64,000 bases of DNA from Glandiceps talaboti (lineage: Eukaryota; Hemichordata; Enteropneusta; Spengelidae): assembly GCF_964340395.1 (NCBI RefSeq), contig NC_135565.1, positions 23,306,929 to 23,370,928 on the forward strand, given 5' to 3'. Position numbers and translations under genes: made by a program. Shown in pieces: positions 25,391 to 64,000 of this stretch. The stretch's first letter is position 1, and the number at the start of each line of letters is the position of its first letter. A model generated the notes under the pieces. The model was not told where the DNA came from. It saw only the letters and a list, made by a program, of their open reading frames with translations, and ran no database searches.

Positions 25391-26085
25391 AGATTGGCTT
25401 AGAGGGAACACTGCTAACCAGTTACATGATTGGCTTAGAGGGAACAATGCTAACCAGTTACATGATTGGCTTAGAGGGAACACTGCTAACCAGTTACATG
25501 ATTGGCTTAGAGGGAACACTGCTAACCAGTTACAAGATTGGCTTAGAGGGAACACTGCTAACCAGTTACATGATTGGCTTAGAGGGAACACTGCTAACCA
25601 GTTACATGATTGGCTTAGAGGGAACACTGCTAACTAGTTAATTGATTGGCTTAGAGGGAACACTGCAAACCAGTTACAAGATTGGCTTAGAGGGAACACT
25701 GCTAACCAGTTACATGATTGGCTTAGAGGGAACAATGCTAACCAGTTACAAGATTGGCTTAGAGGGAACACTGCTAACCAGTTACATGATTGGCTTAGAG
25801 GGAACACTGCTAACCAGTTACATGATTGGCTTAGAGGGAGCACTGCTAACTAGTTAATTGATTGGCTTAGAGGGAACACTGCAAACCAGTTACAAGATTG
25901 GCTTAGAGGGAACACTGCTAACCAGTTACATGATTGGCTTAGAGGGAACAATGCTAACCAGTTACAAGATTGGCTTAGAGGGAACACTGCTAACCAGTTA
26001 CACGCTTAAGATTGGCTTAGAGGGAACACTGCTAACCAGTTACAAGATTGGCTTAGAGAGAACACTGCTAACCAGTTACATGATT
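25391..26085. repeat. 36-bp minisatellite with 216-bp higher-order repeat
   Basis: About 19 copies of a unit starting 'attggcttagagggaacac'. The unit is 12 codons long and stop-free in several frames, so long artificial ORFs arise on both strands. Diagnostic variants (TAACTAGTTAATTG and the following GCAAACC) recur exactly 216 bp apart, which shows that six-unit blocks were amplified together. A 6-nt insertion sits near 26003. Confidence 0.95.
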
Positions 26086-27185
26086 TTAATAAGATAAATT
26101 CAAGTCATATCTAATATTTAATATTTAATATTTTAATGTAGTTTTCTTCAATTTCAATATTTGATCATTGATTATTAAATCTAATTTATTTTTAGTACAA
26201 GTAATGCACACAAAAAAAGATCTTCCCTTCGGCTGAAATTTTAGAAAATACATATTTTGATGCCTATGAAGTGATACTATTTATACATGTATCATATTTG
26301 TGTGAAGTTGCTAGTTTAAAGAGAAATTTTTGCTGAGTTTGAAACTAGATTGTACACATACATCCCTGTCATAAATAAAATTGGGTGTTATGCTACCTTA
26401 CATATTGGCTTGATTCAATCTGTTACCATGACAACAGTGATTGCCGTGTGAAACTCGTCTCCTTACAAAGGTTCACCAATTTAATTATTGTCATGAAAAC
26501 CGTGTCCACCGGCGAGTTTTCATTATATTAGATTATACCCCTACATAGTTTGTTTGAATGTGTTCTTGATATGGTGTACATGTCACATCATGGAACACTA
26601 TCACGCTATCTTTTCCTCCGTTTACTTGGCTACAGTTTAAATGAAAGGGATTAACATCAATGGAGAAAATTGAATGAAATATCACGACACACAATCTTTT
26701 TTAGATCTGGTGAATAGACATAGAAAATTAATCATAGTAATTATTCAGGAACATAAGAAAGGAAATTGGTTGTCAGTTTGATACATTGCATGTGTCGTTA
26801 TAAAAATATACATTTTCACAGGTCAGAGGATATTTTGTTCTGTTCACCACAATGAAAAATCAAATGGTGGATGTTAATTGTTGTTAAGAGCTGTGTGGTT
26901 TACGACTACAATGATAACAATACCACCAGGATGATTTTAGTATCAATACAAACTAAACATTACTTTTAGTCACATTTAATGACTCAGTTTCATTACTTTT
27001 GTTATCTGAGGAAGGAATCAGTTCCACAATAATTGACGACATTTTTTACTGCTAGTTTGAAGGCCCAGGAGTGTTTATACAACCAGATTAGTGTAGACTG
27101 TATGCATAGTGGTTTGAATTCTGCTACTGGATTCCACATCCAAATTATAGTAAATGTTATTAAAATCTATGAAATTTGCCCAAGA
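26086..27185. other. Intergenic stretch, nothing recognised
   Basis: No coding similarity, no tandem array. Confidence 0.45.
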
Positions 27186-27186
27186 T

Positions 27187-27517
27187 TCCCCCTTCTATTA
27201 CCATCTGCAGGGCCCCCTTCTATTACCAGCTGCAGGGCCCCCCTTCTATTACCAGCTGCAGGGCCCCCCTTCTATTACCAGCTGCAGGGCCCCCTTCTAT
27301 TACCAGCTGCAGGGCCCCCTTCTATTACCAGCTGCAGCCCCCCCCCCCTTCTATTACCAGCTGCAGGGCCCCCCTTCTATTACCAGCTGCAGGCCCCCCT
27401 TCTATTACCAGCTGCAGGGCCCCCTTCTATTACCAGCTGCAGGCCCCCCTTCTATTACAGCTGCAGGGCCCCCTTTTATTACCAGCTGCACCCCCCCCCT
27501 ATTACCAGCTGCAGGGC
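27187..27517. repeat. ~25-bp GC-rich minisatellite, ~13 copies
   Basis: Units read 'ccttctattaccagctgcag' followed by a C/G run of variable length (3-9). It is purine/pyrimidine skewed and far more GC-rich than its surroundings. Length variation sits in the C-run, as expected for slippage. The PvuII/PstI-like CAGCTGCAG occurs in each unit. Confidence 0.95.
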
Positions 27518-27529
27518 CTAGGGCTCCCC

Positions 27530-27618
27530 ATAAAAATTATGGTACAAAGTATGGAATTTTTTACCAGACTCCCCACTCTGTTACTAGAGTTTTTAAACCT
27601 TAGCAAAAGCTGTGTGGT
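27530..27618. mobile_element. Diverged relic of the CAGTGTTTT-type element
   Basis: The order 'accagactccccac', 'ctgttac', 'ttttaaaccttagcaaaagctgtg' parallels the intact 167-bp insertion at 55625-55791. It is truncated on the left. Confidence 0.45.
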
Positions 27619-27619
27619 T

Positions 27620-30600
27620 GGTTCAAACAGTGCAGATGAACTGTACAATACAGGTTTCTTAGTGTGAGAAATTCTGGGAATCATCAATCACTGGGAAGGA
27701 AATCTGCCTTTATTGTCTCTAACCAAACTCATTCATCTTGTCTTCATTGCAATGTCAACTGATTACAAGTAGTCACTATCGCCATACATTGTAACGTCAT
27801 TATGCAATGTATATAGTCACTATCCTACCCAATCCATTTGTATTTTGTTTTCATTTCCTGTTTCTATCACACAATTTATATTTTTAATGTGAAATCATTA
27901 TCTTGTATTTAATGAAAACACAAACAACTTAATAAATTATGGGCCACGATTCATCGTTAAATAGTTAAATAAACACAATTATCTGAATGTGATTCCACAA
28001 AACAATTATTTGTCATTTTATTTTTAAGTTTTGATATTACCCATTGCTATAAAATGACTTTTGGCATTTACCAATAATGATTAGTATCTTGTATATTTAT
28101 ATTTCTGAGAATAAGTGAATATTATTATAAATTGTGGACTTAAAAAGGTCAGTTCTACATGGCAGGCATAATGCTGCGGAGTAATAATCTCCTAACAGAT
28201 AAGGAACAGAGGTATTCTGTACTTTTGAAAGGTTAGCTAAAAATAACTTGCACTATCGTATTTCATTTTATTAATCTAATATTCTGATAAAATGTAAAAA
28301 AACCTCGGGTTTCCTATGTAATATCATTACACATTAAATGGGGGGCACAAAATGAGTTTATACATTTTTGGTCGTTATTTCTGTTGCATATTAAAGAGGT
28401 ACTCACAGTATTCTACTAGTATACTTAACCATCTCATATATCCAATTTTTTCTTATTTCACCACTAGAGGGCGATATTCACCCCAGTACTAAAACGAAGG
28501 ACTAAAAGTATACGTGTACTTAACTAGTGTTACTTTCTTTAGAAGAAACCACACAATTTTTTTTTTTTCCGCCTAATCACCCTGTGATCAAGATAGTGTA
28601 AATATTGGAAATCTATGAACTGCACACTGTAAGATCATGGAAGTCATCAGAAATGCCTCCCTACTATGCGTGTGATTATATATAAAACCAACATCCATTT
28701 AATAGCACATACCAACATGTCGCTACGATAGTATTATTTTGTGTCTATCTTAGTCAACTGAGACCTTTGATTGCCAGAGTCAGTAATTTGACACAGTAAG
28801 TACTGAGGAATTAAGGAAGTGATATCAAATTGATATTTATGGCCCTTTAATATACTTCCCTCATCACAGCAGTAAAATTATATGCCTTTTTTAAATTTAA
28901 ATATGATTTCCTCTTGAACAAGAAGCTCAATATATAACTATTTTTGGTAAAAGTTGCTGACAGAATTGCTCAATTTCTACAAGTCAACGCACAAGGTTCA
29001 CTGATGATACTTAGTTTTAATAATATTAATAATAATATCTATTAAAGTGGAAATATGGATTTGAATTGGGGTATTTATTTTGTATTTTTTAATTTATAAA
29101 ACAGCTTTACTATATTTTCTGATCTAACATATACGAAGTCCTTGCTTGTAACTCAATAAATTGTAAAAAGTTTGTTATTGTATATACCAAGAATTCTCCA
29201 TCCATATCCACAGAACTGCCCTATATAAAGAGGATTATGGCTAATCTATGCAAATGCGGGAAATTCAAACTGCTGTACAGAGCAACACACAGGTCATGTG
29301 TCATGTACAAATTGTTTGTGAATGTCGTAGGATGGTAACTTGATACACAAATTAGTCGAAAATCAGTCTGTTTGTTTCATAGAATGAAAAAAACACTTTC
29401 CAAATGAGACTAATTCCCCTGCAAACAGCTGCTTAGATAGTGTGTCATTCAGGATTATTCAAATATGCGGCATGTGAAAAACCCAGATATAGGGAATGTT
29501 TATATTTTTGGTGATTACTTGCCAGTGAGTCATCACAAGTTCTCCACCTCCAAACATGCAGTCAGTCATATGCAAAATAGGGTCCCAGGCACCGTCAGTT
29601 GTATGTTTAAAGCAATGTTATTTTCCATGTCAAAAGAACCCAGACAAACAAGTCAAATCTGAAGCTATATACACTTTATTACAGACAACTGAAAAAAAAA
29701 CAAAAACAATGGCAGCATGCGAGATTCATTTGTCACTTTAACAACTAAACAATGACTTCTACATGAGATTATCCTCCCACCCCTATATACTCTAATGGTA
29801 TGGTCTATGTAAATGAGATTGTTCCATTTTCTTAAAGGTAAGGTAACATACCCTCTTGTGTGGAAATGGAACATTGTGGATTACAATTATCAGACATGAT
29901 CAGATAAATTAACACAGCACAATTTTAAATTAACAGTTCTAAAGAGTTTGAAAAGAAACAAGAATTTGTGCACTTCCACTAACACTAATAACAGTACAGA
30001 ATAACTTGCCTGCTAAATACAAAACTTAGATTCTAACAACCATTTGTTTACAAACACAGAACTGAAAAATTTCACATAATTTTGAAAATCTTGATTACAT
30101 TGAGCAATATTTTTCTAAGTGCTGTAAAATTTGATTTTTAAACTTATTTTCATGATTTTTTTTAGACAAAAAGACACACTACCGGGGGGTAGTACACTAC
30201 ACGAGACTTTGAAGTTGTAGAAGTGTTGTATGACATATTTTACTACTACGGCAACCAAGCTATCAGTAAACTACAGAGATACCAATTAAAACTATTGTTT
30301 GTCGATTGTGGTAGATTACACAAGTTGGTGATAGCAGTCACTAGATTATGCAAAAATCACACAAGTTGGTGATAGCAGTCACTAGATTATGCAAAAATCA
30401 TCATCCCGTAATCAAGATAGTGTAAACATTAAATGAGGTTGCATGTGCAGCCACTTGAGGTCATCTGGCTACTACTGACATCACCCCACTGTGAGTGAAA
30501 TAACATTAGTGTTCATTGAAAGCTTATATAAACATGCTAGTTTTAGTTTGTGTCTATCTCAATTTGCCTATAGCTTGATTTCCATAGTAGTATATCACAA

Positions 30601-31560
30601 AGTTTTAGTTCAAGTCTATCTCAGTTTGCCTATAGCTAGATTTCCATAGTAGTACATAAGATATACAAGTGCTACACACATATTTGTAACTGTCTATTAT
30701 TTGCACTGTGGATAATAGAAGCCAACACCCTAATGGGCTGAGATCGAATATCTCACACGAGATGGAGAATTATTGTCTTATACGAGCCACAGGCAAGTGT
30801 AAAACAATATTCTCCATCAATGACTGTCAGAAATTCCATCTTAGTCCATTAGTATGTGTGGGAATACTTTTCTTATGGCAAAAATAAACTTGAACTCAAA
30901 CATTTGATAGAGAGTGTAGGTTTAAATCAATCCCATACTTGTCTGTAACTCTTAAGACTGCAAGGAAGTGATAAAAATAACTAACACCATCTCTACATCT
31001 GAAAGACTCTATGTCTAGCTGTCAACACAAAATAAAATTAATCTCCAAATATTTCATGTGAAGTTACTACTTCATTATGATGACTATTTTAAACCTAGTT
31101 TTTTTGCTGCATGAAAATGTTGGAGTTGAACTAGTTTTCAAAGACTACCCTTTGTACAATTATCATTGTGTTGATGTAGAGAAAAACAATTTACTATATG
31201 CATGTACATGTACATATAAGTATTTTTGTGTTTTTCATTCTCAATGAAGTGAAACTGTGTCAAATTATTCAATAAGCTGTTTTTCGTCTTGCGGCAGATC
31301 TAATGAGATCCTGCTTGAGCCACTGTATCCATAGCAACCACATGAGGGTGGTCAAACTGAAAGTGTCAAAGCTTAGCAACACTATTGTTCTCAACATCAT
31401 CGCACATGGCCACGGCAAAAGTTTGACCACGATCACGTTTGATAACCACTATTGCGTGGCATATTTGAATATCTCGTGATATCTGCAACGAGATATAAAA
31501 TCACATATTCTAGGCTTACAATATTACATTAGAACAGAGTCTTGTAATAGAGATTCCATT
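27620..31560. other. Intergenic stretch with local duplications, no gene
   Basis: I see no supportable gene. Two short tandem duplications occur: about 43 bp at 30310-30400 ('cacaagttggtgatagcag') and about 60 bp at 30538-30655 ('gtctatctcaatttgcctat'). A CTCF-like motif is at 28461-28476. Confidence 0.5.
28461..28476 (+). promoter_or_regulatory. CTCF-like motif
   Basis: CCACTAGAGGGCGATA, one base off the canonical core at the 3' end. Motif match only. Confidence 0.4.
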
Positions 31561-31567
31561 AACCAGT

Positions 31568-31905
31568 ACAACAAAGTTGTGATGGTATCCTGATAATTAT
31601 AAGCACGGTATCTTTCAGACCAGGAATAACAAACTTAAGTGGCCTTATTATACAACAAAGTTGTGATGGTGTCCTGATAGTTATAAACACGGTATCTTTC
31701 AGACCTAAAATAACAAACTTAAGTGGCCTTATTATACAACAAAGTTGTGATGGTGTCCTGATAGTTATAAACACGGTATCTTTCAGACCTAAAATAACAA
31801 ACTTAAGTGGCCTTATTATACAACAAAGTTGTGATGGTGTCCTGATAGTTATAAACACGGTATCTTTCAGACCTAAAATAACAAACTTAAGTGGCCTTAT
31901 TATAC
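31568..31905. repeat. 84-bp tandem repeat, 4 copies
   Basis: Units begin 'caacaaagttgtgatggtg'. The three rightmost copies are nearly identical; the leftmost has several differences. 84 bp is 28 codons, hence an artificial minus-strand ORF. Confidence 0.95.
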
Positions 31906-32384
31906 AAGCAATGTAACTACAGAATTTAGACAAGGATGGCAATAAATGAAACTGAACTGAAATGAAACAAAGATCTCTTTACTGTGTTCCCACACTGGTC
32001 GGTCTATGGCACCATGCACCTATACAAACTAACACAGATCTCATTATAAAGCACCCTCACACATCCTGTCTGCCATGTCATGTCCTGTGTAAACTAACAA
32101 GGTATTTTAAGAATGTATGAAGTCTTCAACTTATATGCCAATTGACTTAACTATTTCTATTTCAAATAATGTCAATCCATCTGTAACTATGAACCTTTGC
32201 TACCATCCACTGCCTAAACTTTAATATTCTGTGCCAATGTTTTTTAAATCAAGTAATTTTTACACACACACATAAGGCTTTTTTTTACAACTGAGATAAA
32301 AAGGTACCTAATAAATTAAACTTTGATTTTTTAAAAACAGATCTTTGGCTCTGTCTCTCTTCTTTAAGTTAAGAAATTGACCCT

Positions 32385-32765
32385 TTCTATAAATAGCCCC
32401 CTCTAGTGGTTGAGTGATATAGACTTTGTACCAACCAACATCAACATATGAATATTCAAACAAGTTGACTTTCCACCTATGACATCACAGCAAAACCATA
32501 CCTAGATATAAAGAGCCCCCCTCTAGTGGTTCAATGATGTCGACTAGTGTAGCAAAATTGTCTCTAAGCAACAGATATAATGAATATTCAAACAAGTTGA
32601 CCTTTCATCTATGACATCACTGCAAAACCATCCCTAGATATAAAGAGCCCCCTCTAGTGGTTCAGTGATGTCGACTAGCTTAGCAACTAATATAATGAAT
32701 ATTTCAACAAGTTGACCTTTCACCTATGACATCACTTCAACACCATCACTAGGTGGTGCTATACA
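32385..32765. repeat. ~125-bp tandem repeat, 3 copies, each with a CTCF-like core
   Basis: Each copy contains 'agccccctctagtggtt' (minus strand: CCACTAGAGGGGGCT), then 'aatgaatattcaaacaag' and 'acctatgacatcac'. The CTCF-like cores are at 32396-32409, 32514-32529 and 32646-32660, all in the same orientation. Confidence 0.8.
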
Positions 32766-34610
32766 TAGAAAGTTGCAAATAATGTACAGTTAACACACAT
32801 AGATATGTAATTTTGGCAACACAAGCACACAATGTGATAATTGATATTGCCCCCTTCCCACTAATGAGTTAATCCAACCAATCCAGCAAATTATCAAGTT
32901 GATGGACGATACCAAATATAATAGGGATGACAGTTAACGTTTTTTGTAATTTTTCTTCTTTACAAGTAAGGTGAAATTGAATAGAAATACATTATCTCTC
33001 ACTTATGAATAACGAAAAAAAAAACCTCCATAACAACAAAAGTCATGCAAATTTATATAGCTGATGACAATATGGCTAAGTATTGTTGAAACAAAATCTT
33101 ACAAATGGCATTTTTTGCCAATCTGAAGTCAAAACTATGGGTCTCTACCTGTCCCTCTCATCCCAATACATAAAATTTACCCCTATAAATCAGAATGAAC
33201 TGACTCAAATTTGATTAAACAAGGCTTTATAAGACTGTCTCACTTTAGATGCTGTCAAAGAAAACGTACCCCCTATTATCAGAATGAACTGTCCCAAATT
33301 GAATAAATATGAATTTAAGGACTGGGGTCACAGGATGCTAAAACTTACTCCGAGGGCTGTAAAAACCCACTACAACACAAAACCAGGGCAGATAATTATT
33401 ATATATTGTTAGATTTATCTTTTTGCTTGTCATTTGACCTAATTAAGTGATGTCATTGTGGTTATTTACCTAGGCAAGTCAGTACTGGCTACAGCGATAG
33501 TACAGGTTAACTGGACTAGTAAAACTTTGGCTCACTCTCACACTACTTACAACAAACTTACATTTCTGGAATCGGTGCAAATTTTATACCAAATAGCATA
33601 CACCTCTAGAACTTTCATTACTGTTTTGAAAACTGGTATCAATTTGAAATTAAGTGGACCATCTTATGTTGATATGAAATAATACAGTATTATCTATCCC
33701 TTCAGTCTGTATGACACTACGTATCATGGCACATTATCAGGTGTCATTTCACATAGCTGAAAGCCTGGCATGACATGTCCTGCAACCTTACAAACTACCC
33801 CCCCCCCCCCCCCCCCCTCATTTTCAGAGTTGATTTGGATAATTGACGAGACACAACATCCTAACACTACATCTACAGTATTTGTTGAAAACTGTTGTGT
33901 TGTTGACACGTACATAGGACAACACTTTACACCCAAAACACACTGAACACACACCACAAGTAACATGCAACCCCCACCCCATCCCTGATGTCAATATTTT
34001 AGACTAAGTTGGCAAATGTTATTTGTACTTTGTACAGAACACACAATTTTGTTGTTGCTACTTTGGAAACATAGGATATTGCTGAATTTCAAAGAATCAC
34101 GACAATACAAGCCAGTTCACCTAAAGCTGTTTACATGGCAATGTTTTCAAATCAAATTGCTAAAATTGTTTTCATTTTAATGTATTTTCATGTGTTTACA
34201 CGATAGACTGACAAACATTTTTACACAGACTCCATTTGGAATGAAAATGGACCATTTTGAAAACAATCAATTTGTGCAGTATTTTCATGTGTGTTCTTGT
34301 CACCTCCGTGTAAACAGTACGTGCAAATACAACTAAATATTTGCATTTTCATTTGAAAACAGCATCATGTAAATAGGGCCTAAAACTGAAGTTGATAAGC
34401 AAAGTCATACCACCAAACATTACCATGATTGGAAACCATAAATCAGTGATCCATACATGCTATCAATGATCTTAATGTAACATGATAAAACCTGTAAAAG
34501 TTGAGATAAATCTCATACCAAATTATTTGTAAAAAGTAAACATCTGTTATTGCAACTACAAGATGAATATAAGGTGTACACTAATCAACAAATCTACTCA
34601 TTTGCATTGA
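32766..34610. other. Intergenic stretch, no gene
   Basis: AT-rich. Contains a poly-C tract of about 22 (33797-33818). Possibly includes the distal 3' UTR of the kinase gene (minus strand), but no polyadenylation site can be fixed. Confidence 0.45.
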
Positions 34611-34612
34611 TG

Positions 34613-34992
34613 ATTGAGGTCAGAGGTGACCCAGAGTTCACAGGTCACTCAGTTCAGAACAAAGGTCAGAAGTGACACACAGTTTGGAACTGAGGTCAGA
34701 GGTGACTCTGATTTCAAACTGAGGTCATAGACGACTCACAGTTTACACTGAGGTCAAAGGTGACTCATTTAACACCGAGATCAAAGGTGACTCACAGCTA
34801 ACACTGAGGTCAAAGCCGACTTACAGCTTACACTGAAATCAGAAGTGGCCCAGTTCAAAACTAAGGTCGTTGGTGACTCAGTTCAAAACTAAGGTCGTTG
34901 GTGACTCAGTTCAAAACTAAGGTCGTTGGTGACTTAGTTCAAACCTGGGTCACAGGTAACTCAGATGTCAAAACTGAGGTCAAAGAGACCAG
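34613..34992. repeat. ~28-bp tandem array carrying DR1-like and AP-1-like motifs
   Basis: About 14 diverged units share the core 'aggtcaaaggtgactca'. Within the units AGGTCA-n-AGGTGA forms a DR1-type nuclear receptor half-site pair (clear in units near 34617, 34693 and 34751, weaker in two more) and TGACTCA is an AP-1 consensus (four exact copies, near 34760, 34788, 34874 and 34904). It lies 250-600 bp 3' of the kinase stop codon. Confidence 0.85.
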
Positions 34993-35233
34993 AATTCCAG
35001 ATACTGTAGCACAACAATTATTATAGTAAATTTAATATTCTATGAGATTCTGTACTTCAAATCCTCATCAAAGTCTTGTGTCTAACCTTTCAACCCATTA
35101 CTACCCCTCTCATATTAGAATGAACTCTCTCACAATGGTAGAGATACAGTGGACTCTACCATAGTACAAACTAGATAGGGATGGTAGGATGGAAAGGCAA
35201 GAGACAAGGAGACTACTTCTTCCTTGATAACAG

Positions 35234-62056
<26,823 letters not shown>

Positions 62057-62118
62057 TGCGACAGTGCGGAATCTCCGGAGTTTGGCGGAGCATCAACTGT
62101 AAATACAGGTATAACGGT
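62057..62118 (-). other. STK38: NDR kinase, 5' UTR part of first coding exon
   Basis: Upstream of the ATG (minus strand) the sequence reaches a strong acceptor, a pyrimidine tract TTTCCTCTTTCAG with AG at 62119-62120, so a non-coding exon probably lies further upstream. A weaker alternative acceptor (TTTACAG) is at 62097-62098. Confidence 0.5.
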
Positions 62119-62559
62119 CTGAAAGAGGAAACGTGTAATCATAGAGGTTAATGGTGACGTGTGTTGGGGTCAGGGGTCAGACGTTCATTCACATAACATA
62201 ATGTATTGGACCATACATCTTGGCTATTAGCCAATTTATCACCTTCCAATTCATATCAGGTATTGAAAAGGGTCACACAAAACTGTAAACACACTCTATG
62301 CAGGGACTCAGTGTGTAAAGTCTATTACACTAGAGTGCTTTCTTTGAGAACCTCTATAATGGCAGAATCTAACCAGTTTTGTAAACATACCTGTAATATA
62401 TTATATAAATATTGATGGTCCATAAAAACAAATTTCAGTTTTCACGCCATGACATTACACAACAGGTACAAAATATATACTGTGCCATGTGTTATTTCAT
62501 GTAAACATAAGTTGTTATAAATACATGAACTACATGTACAACTTACATGTACTAATAGT

Positions 62560-63355
62560 GAGTAGGAGTGTTAGTCCAGTGTTAGCAATCTACTAGCCTG
62601 GTGTTACATGCTTTCAGCAACATATACAGGTGAGGTGTTAGCCTGGGGGTGTTAGTGCTAGTCCAGTGTTAGCACTGTACAGTGTACTAGCCTAGTGTTA
62701 CATGCTTTCAAGTTTCAGCAACATATAGAGGGGAGGTGTTAGCCCGGGGGATGTTAGTGCTAGTCCAGTGTTAGCCATCTACTAGCCTGGTGTTACATGC
62801 TTTCAGCAACATATACAGGTGAGGTGTTCGCCCGGGGTGTTGGTGCTAGTCCAGTGTTAGCAAGCTACTAGCCTGGTGTTACATGCTTTCAGCAACATAT
62901 AAAGGTGAGGTGTTCGCCCGGGGTGTTAGTGCTAGTCCAGTGTTAGCACTGTACTACCCTGGTGTTACATGCTTTCAGCAACATATAAAGGTGAGGTGTT
63001 AGACCAGGGGTGTTAGTGCTAGTCCAGTGTTAGCACTGCACAGTGTACTAGCCTAGTGTTACATGCTTTCAAGTTTCAGCAACATACATGTGTATACAGG
63101 TGAGGTGTTAGTGCTAGTCCAGTGTTAGCACTGCACAGTGTACTAGCCTAGTGTTACATGCTTTCAAGTTTCAGCAACATACATGTGTATACAGGTGAGG
63201 TGTTAGTGCTAGTCCAGTGTTAGCACTGCACAGTGTACTAGCCTAGTGTTACATGCTTTCAAGTTTCAGCAACATACATGTGTATACAGGTGAGGTGTTA
63301 GCCCGGGGTGTTAGTACTAGTGCAGTGTTAGCACTGTACTAGCCTGGTGTTAACA
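62560..63355. repeat. ~90-bp tandem array upstream of the NDR kinase
   Basis: About eight units with 'ggtgttacatgctttcagca', 'acatatacaggtgaggtgtt', 'agcccggggtgttagtgcta' and 'gtccagtgttagcactg'. The short motif GTGTTAGC itself recurs within units. Decayed remnants continue to about 63845. The array lies about 0.5-1.3 kb upstream of the kinase ATG. Confidence 0.9.
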
Positions 63356-64000
63356 CATTAACCCCTTTACTTTTTAGCAACACTTATGAGTGAGGTATTA
63401 GTCCAGGGGTGTGTTAGCACTGCCCTATTTATGAGTCTTGAGTGCCTATACCCATAAAGTGTAAAACAGCTCTCATCAATATTCAGTGTGCAACTTGAAT
63501 ACGAGTACACTATTTCTGCTGACTCCCATGATGCAATAGCCCACAGCAAAGACACCCTATAAAGGCACAAGATCAACTTGATGTTTTTTCTGAAATCGCA
63601 AGTAATTGCAGATGATGTAAAATTATGAAATGACTCTCCAGAATCTAGTTTATGAAAATGTCTTTATTTCCTGGATTGGTATTCCCCACAGAACTGGTGT
63701 AGACATTATCCCTTCCAGTTAATGCTGGTGTTCTTGCCAATACAGTGTTAGTACTAAGCTAGTCTGGTGTTAACATAGAGCCTGTATAGGCATTAACCTT
63801 CTAGGTGTTAACACATACTAATTAGTAATTATGAGATGTTAGCACTGAGCTAGCCTTACATGTATGCTAGCATGATGCTTGTCTAGTTACAAGAGGTTTG
63901 TGGGATTTACTGTACTAGTATTTCCAGATAAACAACACAGGAACTACACACTTGAAGATGAGATGTCAGCAAATCCATATGCATTAGTATTATAGCTTAT
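63356..64000. other. Upstream flank of kinase gene, no gene seen
   Basis: Single-copy-looking sequence with remnants of the GTGTTAGC-type repeat (about 63720-63850). The kinase promoter and non-coding first exon may lie here or beyond the window; I cannot identify them. Confidence 0.4.

Noticed and set aside
25391-26085. CRISPR-like appearance (36-bp repeats)
   Set aside because: Units are contiguous with no unique spacers, and the genome is clearly eukaryotic.
25106-26097. Repetitive ORFs on both strands
   Set aside because: Products of the 36-bp minisatellite; no flanking coding sequence, and the reading is equally open on opposite strands.
27033-27667. Three overlapping ORFs rich in Pro, Tyr and Leu
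   Set aside because: Frames of the 25-bp C-rich minisatellite; all three frames are open because the unit length varies only in C-runs.
29465-29662. 65-codon ORF
   Set aside because: No recognisable family; length is within chance for this composition; no splice or promoter support.
31559-31942. 127-codon minus-strand ORF of four 28-residue repeats
   Set aside because: 84-bp tandem repeat; the repeat differences are not concentrated at third positions by eye.

Overview
This window is genomic DNA from an animal, not a bacterium. It is AT-rich and gene-sparse, its genes are split by GT-AG introns, and it is crowded with minisatellites, microsatellites, poly-C/G tracts, foldback elements and non-LTR retrotransposon remains. 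The two genes I can support are single-copy metazoan genes whose proteins align residue by residue with their vertebrate counterparts. Very frequent TACATGTA palindromes and dense minisatellites fit a marine invertebrate (invertebrate deuterostome or lophotrochozoan), but the species cannot be fixed from the sequence.

Layout. About 1-10000 is intergenic. It holds two decayed non-LTR retrotransposon fragments (1160-1797 and 4442-5102), microsatellites and a foldback hairpin. 10330-19710 (+) is a TMEM86/YhhN-family lysoplasmalogenase gene: a 21-nt first coding exon, an 8.6-kb intron full of tandem repeats, and one large second exon, 269 aa in all. 19711-35233 is the intergenic space between two convergent genes and carries many tandem arrays, a TA-flanked MITE-like element, an octamer-motif array and an array of nuclear-receptor/AP-1-like motifs. 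35234-62056 (-) is an NDR kinase gene (STK38/STK38L orthologue). It has ten coding exons that join in frame to 463 aa, against 465 in human STK38, with every kinase and regulatory motif present. Its 18-kb first intron contains a 5'-truncated LINE with an uninterrupted reverse transcriptase in the kinase's own orientation, plus many minisatellites. 62119-64000 lies upstream of the kinase and is mostly a tandem array of about 90 bp.

Most unusual observation. Four splice junctions of the kinase gene have themselves been captured in tandem duplications: the donors of exons 3, 6 and 9 and the acceptor of exon 5. At exon 6 a 24-bp unit containing the exon end and a perfect GTAAGT donor is repeated 66 times without a single indel (38326-39917; 64 GT donors, 2 GC donors). 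Because 24 is a multiple of three and the sense frame has no stop, every donor gives a phase-correct junction to exon 7 and would insert 8 residues per unit into the kinase activation segment, directly before the NDR auto-inhibitory basic sequence. The duplicated junctions at exons 3, 5 and 9 instead create immediate in-frame stops if the extra copy is used, and those arrays stayed short (2, 2 and 5 copies).

The two genes are functionally unrelated (ether-lipid catabolism; Hippo/NDR-MOB signalling) and lie tail to tail.
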